Of a stretch of DNA of 5,066 bases, positions 1-5,066 are shown in pieces; the first letter of the stretch is position 1; each line of letters opens with the position of its first letter. The stretch comes from Halovenus sp. (lineage in GTDB: Archaea > Halobacteriota > Halobacteria > Halobacteriales > Haloarculaceae), in NCBI GenBank assembly GCA_003551265.1, contig PUMG01000085.1, positions 1 to 5,066 on the forward strand, read 5' to 3'. The position numbers and the translations under genes were made by a program. Under the pieces are notes generated by a model. That model was not told the origin of the DNA. It saw only the letters and a program-made list of their open reading frames with translations, and made no database searches.

Positions 1-1
1 A

Positions 2-370
<369 letters not shown>

Positions 371-385
371 GAGAGTCGTTCGTAA

Positions 386-391
386 CTTTTC
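386..391 (+). terminator. Short T-tract after tpiA, possible terminator
   Basis: CTTTTC lies 16-21 bases past the tpiA stop and straddles the stop codon of the convergent gene. Archaeal RNA polymerase can terminate at T-rich tracts in the non-template strand without a hairpin. Four Ts is short, so the assignment is weak. No matching T-tract is seen for the opposite gene in the 19-base gap, so its transcript may run antisense into tpiA. Confidence 0.25.
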
Positions 392-3365
392 ACTGTTCGG
401 AGACGCTCGTGTGCGAGTCGGCTTCGACTGCAACACTTTCGAGCAGGTGTTGACACCGACTGTGCAGGTGTGACGCGTCGAGTTTCTCGAAGGTGTCGCG
501 TGCCGCCTCGAGATGAGTGCGTGCTCGGTCGGGGTTTCCGTTTCGTCGTTCGAGTCGTCCCAGGCCGAGCATCGCTTTTCCCCTCTCACGTGGCACCGCC
601 ACGTCGCGAGCAATGTCGAGGCTCTGCTCGTAGCGTCTGCGAGCCTCCGCCGTCTCCCCGCGTTCTAGCGCGAGATCGCCGAGATTGCGGATTGTCCCTG
701 CCTGCCCCTGTCGGTCCCCGAGAGCCCGCTTGATGTCGAGACTCCATTCGAAGTACATCTGTGCACGGTCGAACTCGTCTCGGTTCAGCGCGACCTCTCC
801 GAGATTATTCAGGTTTCTCGCCTTGCCATGGACATCTCCGAGCGTCTCGAAGATGTCGAGACTCTCCTGATAGTACTGCTGTGCCGCCTCGAAGTCGTTG
901 TTCGTTTTGGCGAGGACGCCGAGGTTGCCGAGTGCTTTCGCCTCCCCCTTCCGGTCACCGATCGTGCGGCAGTGGTCGAGACTGCGCTGATAGTACTCGC
1001 GGGCCTGTTCGAGGTCGCCTCGCTTGTCCGCGACGACGCCGAGACCGAGCAGGCTTCGGGCTTCACTATGTCTGTCGTGTATCTCCTCGAAAATCTCGAA
1101 ACTCCGGCGGAACTGCTCCGTTGCGCTCTCGAACTCGCCCGTTCTGTGAGCGACGCTTCCGAGACCGAGCAGACTGTTTCCGACGCCCTGTCTGTCGTCC
1201 AGTCGCTGGCAGATATCTATTCGCTGCTCGAAACCCTCACGCGCGCTGTCGAACCTCCCCTGCTGGAGAGAGATTCGTGCCAGCCAGTCGTGGGCGTCGG
1301 CTTCGAGTGCAGGCGCGTCCAGTTCGCGGGCCAGTTCGAGCTGGCGTCGTGCTGTCTCGCGGGCACGGTCGTACTCGCCTTTCCCGTACTGGGCGGCGGC
1401 CAGGACGCCCAACAGCCGACAGCGCTCCTCGGAGGGCGTCTCGTCGAGTTCGAGTGCGGTCGTCGCCTCGTCGATTGCAGCGTCGTGCTCGCCACAGTCG
1501 TTGTCGATTGTGCCAGCTCGCTCCGCAATCCGCTGTCGCCATCGGTGTTCGTCGCCTGGCACGCGGTCGCGGAGGAACTGAACGTGTTTTCTCGCTTGGT
1601 CGTACTCACCGGTCGTGGTGTAGACAGTCGCCAGCCGGTCGGTGGCGAAGATGATGGCGTCGTGGTCCTCGATCTGGCGGGCCAGCGTGAGAATGCGGTA
1701 GTAGTAGTCGATCGCCTGTTCGTGTGCGTAGACGTCGATAGCGTCTGCGGCTCCGCGCCGGTACCACTCGATTGCGGCCGAAACCTGTTCAGCCTGCTCG
1801 TGGTGGTAGGCGATGTCGGCTGCGAGCCTACTGCCTTCTCCCGGACTCGTCTCGAAGGTGATTTCGAGCTGGGCCGCGAGCGCGGCGTGACTCTCGGTGC
1901 GCGTCCGCTCGTCGAGGCTGTCGAGGACCGCCTCCCGGAGCGCATTGCTCCGGAACTCAGCGAGGGATTCCTTCTCGGAGTGGACGAGGACGTTCGCCTC
2001 GACGAGCAGGTCGACGAGGCTCTGTGCCCGCGATTCGTCGACGTCACAGCAGGCCGAGACGGCGTCGACTCGGAACGACGCGCCGGCAACTGCCGCCTGG
2101 TCGAGTAGTTGCTTTGTTGTCTCGTCGAGCATCGAGAACCGGTGCGAGAGCGTCTCGTGGACCTCGTCCGGAAGATCGATCTCCGCAGGACTCTCCGGAA
2201 ACCACTCGAACCGCTCGTCGAGCTGATTGGTCTCGAGCAGGCTCTCGACGGTCTCCTCGACGAACAGGGGGTTCCCGCCGGTGTGTTCGTACATCGCGTC
2301 GACGAACGCGTCGGGAGCACCCCGGTGACCTACAGTCTGCTCGATGAGTTGTCTCGTCGCATCGCGGCCGAGGGGATCGAGCACCACGCGAGTTATTCGA
2401 CTCTCATCGGGCGTCCGTCTATCGACCAGTTCATCCTCGGAGAACCCGCTCGGCTGGTAGCTCCCGACGAGCACGACAGGGATGTCATCAACATGTTCGA
2501 GCAGGAACGAGAGGTACGTTCTCGTGGCCACGTCTGCGTGTTCGAGAGCGTCGAAACAGAGTACTCGTACCTCCTCCTCGGTTGCGAGCATCCTCGTTAC
2601 CTCCTCGAACAGCGCCATCTGCTGGGCCTGATAGGTGTCTGCGTCTTCGACGGTTGGACCGGGCGAGGAAAACGGTGTCTCTCCCGTCTCAATCTGGGCC
2701 AGCGCGTCACGAATCGGCTGGTACGGTCTGTCCGTCCCCCGGCAACGCACCCGGACCACGTCGGCGTCGGCGGAGACAGCGGTGAGCAGACGGTCGGCAA
2801 GGACGGTCTTACCGATTCCCGCCGGCCCGACGAGAAACAGTGCCTCACCACGTCCGGTCGAGCGAACACGCTCGACGAGATGCGTGCACTGATCCAGCTC
2901 GTCGGAACGGCCGACGAGGTCCTGCTGTGGTGTCTCTTCGTGGACGTAACACACCCCGTCGTCGGTACACTCTGCTGCGAGTTCGACTAGCGGACGTCCA
3001 GTCTGCACTGCGGCGCTCTCCAGTGTGACGCGCTTGCGACCCTCGTCGGTGACCAGCTCGACTTCCGTCTCACGGAGACGCTCGAAGATGCGCTGGGCGC
3101 GGATGTCTCCCTCGCCGGTCAGGTGAAACTGTTCGTCCGTGACGGTCGACTTCCTCGTAACCAGCCCCTCCTCACAGAGGGTCTCGATGGCTGTCAGCAA
3201 CTCGAGCGTGCCGCTGAGGTACTGGCTGCTCCCGACGGCTTCGGCGATGGTCGAGAGGGACCTGCTTCCGTCGTGTTCGGTCCCCACGGGACTGTAACCG
3301 TCTCGCTCTCGGGACGACGACCGCAGAGTCACGAGCACCAGCTCTGTCGTCTCCACGAGTACCAT
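390..3365 (-). CDS. STAND-family regulator: winged helix + AAA_16 ATPase + TPR repeats
   Basis: A cytoplasmic signal-transduction ATPase of about 991 residues, probably a transcriptional regulator. A winged helix occupies about residues 35-105 (SLSTIAEAVG helix, recognition helix near 51-68, wing at 71-86 ending in HLTGEG). After a linker, LVGRSDEL opens the ATPase, with Walker A GPAGIGKT at 180-187 and a Walker B strand VRVLCFD ending at Asp272. The STAND signature GGNPLFVEE is at 363-371, followed by a helical/winged module at about 395-475. TPR-like helices run from about 515, with seven exact 40-residue repeats at 685-964 (consensus like LGNLG..A....F..A..YY..SLDI). No signal peptide or membrane segment is seen. 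In this fold the TPRs usually sense a ligand or protein and ATP binding drives oligomerisation. The Walker B Asp is followed by Ala273 instead of Asp/Glu, and the usual TYRP is SYQP (Gln304). Start: the frame stays open to 4313, but that part lies antisense to the kinase. An ATG at 3413 is possible (1007 residues), but codons 3413-3366 are AT-rich at third positions and unlike the gene, whereas ATG 3365 has GGGTG seven bases upstream. The target is unknown. Confidence 0.9.
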   Translation of the reverse strand: MVLVETTELVLVTLRSSSRERDGYSPVGTEHDGSRSLSTIAEAVGSSQYLSGTLELLTAIETLCEEGLVTRKSTVTDEQFHLTGEGDIRAQRIFERLRETEVELVTDEGRKRVTLESAAVQTGRPLVELAAECTDDGVCYVHEETPQQDLVGRSDELDQCTHLVERVRSTGRGEALFLVGPAGIGKTVLADRLLTAVSADADVVRVRCRGTDRPYQPIRDALAQIETGETPFSSPGPTVEDADTYQAQQMALFEEVTRMLATEEEVRVLCFDALEHADVATRTYLSFLLEHVDDIPVVLVGSYQPSGFSEDELVDRRTPDESRITRVVLDPLGRDATRQLIEQTVGHRGAPDAFVDAMYEHTGGNPLFVEETVESLLETNQLDERFEWFPESPAEIDLPDEVHETLSHRFSMLDETTKQLLDQAAVAGASFRVDAVSACCDVDESRAQSLVDLLVEANVLVHSEKESLAEFRSNALREAVLDSLDERTRTESHAALAAQLEITFETSPGEGSRLAADIAYHHEQAEQVSAAIEWYRRGAADAIDVYAHEQAIDYYYRILTLARQIEDHDAIIFATDRLATVYTTTGEYDQARKHVQFLRDRVPGDEHRWRQRIAERAGTIDNDCGEHDAAIDEATTALELDETPSEERCRLLGVLAAAQYGKGEYDRARETARRQLELARELDAPALEADAHDWLARISLQQGRFDSAREGFEQRIDICQRLDDRQGVGNSLLGLGSVAHRTGEFESATEQFRRSFEIFEEIHDRHSEARSLLGLGVVADKRGDLEQAREYYQRSLDHCRTIGDRKGEAKALGNLGVLAKTNNDFEAAQQYYQESLDIFETLGDVHGKARNLNNLGEVALNRDEFDRAQMYFEWSLDIKRALGDRQGQAGTIRNLGDLALERGETAEARRRYEQSLDIARDVAVPRERGKAMLGLGRLERRNGNPDRARTHLEAARDTFEKLDASHLHSRCQHLLESVAVEADSHTSVSEQ
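474..1313 (-). repeat. Seven tandem 120-bp units encoding in-register 40-residue TPRs
   Basis: The 3' part of the STAND gene consists of seven consecutive 120-base units with no insertion or deletion. At DNA level a GATGTCGAGACT-like block recurs at + strand positions 612, 732, 852, 972 and 1092, exactly 120 bases apart; it encodes SLDI or close variants at the end of helix B. Two adjacent units also share CTGATAGTACT at 868 and 988. The protein units show the Leu-Gly and Ala pattern of TPR helix pairs, with 40 residues per unit as in TPR_12 or kinesin-light-chain-like repeats, not the 34 of classic TPRs. Earlier, more diverged TPR-like helices precede them, between about 1313 and 1820. Confidence 0.85.
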
Positions 3366-3372
3366 ACGTGCA

Positions 3373-3377
3373 CACCC
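3373..3377 (-). promoter_or_regulatory. Possible ribosome binding site for the STAND gene
   Basis: On the minus strand GGGTG lies seven bases before ATG 3365. It matches part of the archaeal Shine-Dalgarno core GGAGGTGA, at a usual distance. ATG 3413, the alternative start, has no comparable motif at a suitable distance. This is one reason for choosing the shorter protein. It would only be used if the transcript has a leader; the TATA-like site at 3388-3393 would instead give a nearly leaderless message. Confidence 0.4.
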
Positions 3378-3387
3378 GACTGTCCGG

Positions 3388-3393
3388 GATATC
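3388..3393 (-). promoter_or_regulatory. Weak TATA-like element for the STAND gene
   Basis: GATATC is centred about 25 bases upstream of ATG 3365 on the minus strand, where a haloarchaeal TATA box for a leaderless message would sit. The match to the halophile consensus (TTTWWW-like) is poor. An alternative is the A-tract that is the complement of the kinase TATA box at 3453-3458; it would give a start near 3429 and a leader of about 60 bases before ATG 3365. Confidence 0.3.
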
Positions 3394-3438
3394 ACTCTTT
3401 CTGATACCGTCATACACCGAGGCGACACCGCCGTGTAC

Positions 3439-3451
3439 TGTCCGACGGACA
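3439..3451. promoter_or_regulatory. Inverted repeat in the divergent promoter, candidate operator
   Basis: TGTCCG-A-CGGACA is a perfect 6-bp inverted repeat with a one-base centre. It ends one base before the T-tract that I take as the TATA box of the kinase gene, so it overlaps the place where TFB would contact the BRE. The same half-site TGTCCG recurs at 3381-3386, next to the TATA-like element of the STAND gene. A dimeric winged-helix regulator bound here could affect both genes. The binding protein is unknown; the neighbouring winged-helix proteins are candidates by position only. Confidence 0.4.
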
Positions 3452-3452
3452 C

Positions 3453-3458
3453 TTTTTT
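3453..3458 (+). promoter_or_regulatory. TATA box of the histidine kinase gene
   Basis: A run of six Ts (within ACTTTTTTGTT) stands out in otherwise GC-rich sequence and is centred about 27 bases before the kinase ATG at 3483. With the usual archaeal spacing of 25-27 bases between TATA centre and transcription start, RNA would begin at or within a few bases of the ATG. That predicts a leaderless transcript, common in haloarchaea, and fits the lack of a Shine-Dalgarno motif in front of 3483. Confidence 0.6.
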
Positions 3459-3482
3459 GTTGTCTGTGTTGTACGCGTCCGT

Positions 3483-4577
3483 ATGGACGACCGTGTGGAC
3501 GACGAGCAGCCTGCTGTTCAGTTGCTCTCCCGTGAAGAGCTCGAGAACCTGGTGAAACAGCGGACAGACTCGCTCGAGAACATCACGAATACGATGGTCG
3601 ATATTCTCATCGAACTCGACGAGTCCGGACGAATATCGACCGTCAACCGGGCGTGCGAGGACGTGCTGGGGTATTCGGAGTCGGAGATCGTGGGTAAGCC
3701 AATCGACTACCTGTTCGCGTCTCCGCAGGAGACCTTCGAACGGACGAACATCGAGTTCGTCCAGCAGTTGCTCACGGACCACAGCCTCACGGACGTCGAA
3801 GTGACCTTTCAGACGGCATCCGGGGAGGCGGTTCCGATGACGATATCGGCTTCGGTGATGACCGACGACGACGGGTCGGTGATGGGCATCGTCTGTGTCG
3901 CCAGGGACATCCGTGAGCGAAAGCGAGCGACCGAGCGTGCGGAGTTTCTGCAGTCGCTCCTCCGACACGACATCGGGAACAAACTGCAGATAATCCTGGC
4001 CCGACTCGACCTGGCCAGCAGAGAGGCCGACGACGAGGTCGTCGACTCCCACATCGAGCCGGCGCTCGAGCAGGTAGAGGCCGCATCGACGCTCATCGAG
4101 AACGTCCGGGCACTCGAACGACTCGACGAGCGTACCGAGCACGAACCGGTTGTTCTCGGCAGCGTCGTCGGGTCCGTCGTCGCACAGTACGAACAGGCTG
4201 CCATCGAGCGCGGTATGACGATCGAAACCGAGGTTCAGCCGGAGATGGTCGTTCTCGCCGGGCCGCTGCTGGACGAACTCGTGGCGAACCTCCTCGAAAA
4301 CGCGATTCAACACTCCGGCGGGACGCTCGTCCGAATCCGTGCCGTTCGCGACGACAGCGACGAACTGCGGCTGTGCGTCGAGGACGACGGCCGCGGAATT
4401 CCGGCGGACGAACGCGAGCGTCTCCTGGCGAAGTACGAGAAGGGAGAGGCCTCCACTGGGACGGGTCTCGGAACGTACCTGGCTCGACGGGTTGCCGAGA
4501 CCTACGGTGGAACGCTCGACATCCGCGACTCCGAACTCGGCGGTGTATCGTTCGAGGCGACGTTCTTGTCTGTCTAG
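3483..4577 (+). CDS. Soluble PAS-domain sensor histidine kinase
   Basis: A cytoplasmic two-component histidine kinase of 364 residues that should autophosphorylate on His162 and pass the phosphate to an unidentified response regulator. A charged helix at about residues 15-36 (EELENLVKQRTDSLENITNT) leads into a PAS domain at about 37-150, with NRACEDVLGYSESEIVGKP and a C-terminal VCVARDIRERKRA typical of PAS/PAC ends. The H-box LLRHDIGNKLQ carries His162. The HATPase_c domain has an N-box with Asn269 and Asn273 (ANLLENAIQHS), a G1 box DDGRGIP at 301-307 and a G2 box GTGLGTYLARRVAE starting at 326, so all catalytic motifs are present. No transmembrane segment or receiver domain is seen, so it probably senses an intracellular signal through the PAS domain; no ligand can be inferred. 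The ATG at 3483 is supported by the TATA box 27 bases upstream and gives a complete first helix. It is divergent from the STAND gene and shares a CTAG stop with the following convergent gene. Confidence 0.93.
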   Translation: MDDRVDDEQPAVQLLSREELENLVKQRTDSLENITNTMVDILIELDESGRISTVNRACEDVLGYSESEIVGKPIDYLFASPQETFERTNIEFVQQLLTDHSLTDVEVTFQTASGEAVPMTISASVMTDDDGSVMGIVCVARDIRERKRATERAEFLQSLLRHDIGNKLQIILARLDLASREADDEVVDSHIEPALEQVEAASTLIENVRALERLDERTEHEPVVLGSVVGSVVAQYEQAAIERGMTIETEVQPEMVVLAGPLLDELVANLLENAIQHSGGTLVRIRAVRDDSDELRLCVEDDGRGIPADERERLLAKYEKGEASTGTGLGTYLARRVAETYGGTLDIRDSELGGVSFEATFLSV

Positions 4578-5011
4578 AGACCTGCTGTCGCTTCGATTTC
4601 TGCAACGTATGCGTCGACAACCTCGTCGTCGATGTGGCTGCCGAGTTCCTCACCGAGTCGGTCGCGCACTCGATACTCGTAGTGACCCCGGCCGACGTGC
4701 TCGATGAGTCCCCGGGTTCGTAACTCGCGGTTGTGTGCGTAGGCGTCGGTCCGGTCGCCGTCACCGCCAGCAGCGAAGTGTGCGTTGAGGGGCGTGCTTG
4801 GACCGAACTCGCGGTAGAACGCCAGCATCTTCCGCGTTTTCGTCTCCAGCGCGCCGATGTCGGCTTTGAGTTCTCTGACAGCGAGTGGCTCTGGGTCATC
4901 CTCGTCGACCACAATCTCGGCGTCGTTTCTGAGCGTCGATTCGATCTGCTCGCGCGCTGTCTGCGTGGGTCTGTTGTCTCGACGGACGTCTTCGACCGTG
5001 AGTTCGGACAC
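4574..5011 (-). CDS. Uncharacterised small winged-helix-like protein
   Basis: A protein of about 145 residues of unrecognised family, acidic and without signal peptide or membrane segment. Residues about 43-69 form a probable amphipathic helix or coiled coil (RELKADIGALETKTRKML). Residues about 70-117 resemble a winged helix: a helix region from PSTPLNAHFA, then a probable recognition helix YAHNRELRTRGLIEHV, then a wing GRGHYEYRV. This suggests DNA binding, or a phage-repressor or ArsR-like fold, but the match is only in pattern. Start: GTG 5011 gives MSELTVEDVRR and has GGGAGAG nine bases upstream. GTG 5032 (152 residues) is possible, but the codons between include TTA, CGT and TCA, unusual here. 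The frame stays open to the right edge, so a start beyond the window cannot be excluded. The TAG stop overlaps the stop of the convergent histidine kinase gene, leaving no intergenic space. Function and targets are unknown; a link to the kinase is positional only. Confidence 0.75.
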   Translation of the reverse strand: MSELTVEDVRRDNRPTQTAREQIESTLRNDAEIVVDEDDPEPLAVRELKADIGALETKTRKMLAFYREFGPSTPLNAHFAAGGDGDRTDAYAHNRELRTRGLIEHVGRGHYEYRVRDRLGEELGSHIDDEVVDAYVAEIEATAGL

Positions 5012-5060
5012 TGAACGTAACTCTCCCAGCACTCGTTCCGCGCTGAAGGGGCGACTCGTG

Positions 5061-5065
5061 TTTTT
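5061..5065 (-). promoter_or_regulatory. Possible TATA element of the small winged-helix gene
   Basis: An A5 tract on the minus strand, at the window edge, is the only AT-rich stretch upstream of the small gene. It would place transcription start near 5035, giving either an almost leaderless message at GTG 5032 or a leader of about 24 bases containing the GGGAGAG motif before GTG 5011. The element is cut by the edge and is weak. Confidence 0.25.
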
Positions 5066-5066
5066 G

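Noticed and set aside
474..1313. CRISPR-like array suggested by regular spacing of similar blocks
   Set aside because: The 120-base period is coding: units translate to in-register TPRs, and the sequence between the conserved blocks is also similar, unlike unique spacers.
761..1654. Arg/Ser-rich open frame on the plus strand
   Set aside because: The composition is that of an out-of-frame translation of GC-rich DNA, and it overlaps a well-supported gene.
828..2108. Long open frame of 426 codons on the plus strand
   Set aside because: It is antisense to the TPR and helical part of the STAND gene, has no recognisable domain, and its openness follows from the GC-rich codon use of the real gene.
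2109..2990. Open frame of 293 codons on the plus strand directly after the previous one
   Set aside because: It mirrors the ATPase domain of the STAND gene on the other strand, where Walker A and GGNP motifs show the real coding frame; the protein has no recognisable features.
3459..3472. Direct repeat GTTGT..GTTGT downstream of the kinase TATA box
   Set aside because: Five-base repeats in a short T/G-rich stretch are expected by chance; no support for a function.
4093..4914. Minus-strand open frame of 273 codons
   Set aside because: It covers the kinase ATPase domain antisense and the small gene out of frame; low-complexity Arg-rich product without motifs.

Overview
The window looks like haloarchaeal chromosomal DNA. 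Coding regions are GC-rich with strong G/C preference at third codon positions, the proteins are rich in Asp and Glu, and the triosephosphate isomerase fragment has the archaeal EPPELIGTG active-site form. The histidine kinase has the RHDIGNK-type H-box that is frequent in Halobacteria. I cannot name the genus or species from the sequence.

Layout, left to right: (1) the 3' half of tpiA (+), cut by the left edge and ending at 370. (2) A large gene on the minus strand (390..3365) for a STAND-type regulator of about 991 residues. It carries an N-terminal winged helix, an AAA_16/NACHT-like ATPase and a C-terminal TPR superhelix whose last seven repeats are exactly 40 residues each. It converges on tpiA with a 19-base gap. 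(3) A divergent control region of 117 bases (3366..3482) with TATA-like elements for both genes and a perfect 6-1-6 inverted repeat beside the kinase TATA box. (4) A soluble PAS-histidine kinase (+, 3483..4577). (5) A small, unrecognised winged-helix-like protein (-, 4574..5011) whose stop codon overlaps the kinase stop through a shared palindromic CTAG. There is no stretch over 300 bases without a gene.

The middle of the window reads as a signalling locus: a cytoplasmic sensor kinase divergent from a STAND ATPase with a probable DNA-binding head, followed by another small DNA-binding candidate. No response regulator is visible, so the kinase's partner is unknown. That these three genes act together is inferred from position only. 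tpiA is a housekeeping glycolysis gene and probably unrelated.

The points most worth a second look are the altered ATPase motifs of the STAND protein (an Ala after the Walker B Asp, and Gln in place of the usual Arg in the sensor strand), the inverted repeat in the divergent promoter, and the CTAG-overlapped stops. I did not find a clearly new kind of system: the architectures are recognisable, although the exact combination may be lineage-specific.
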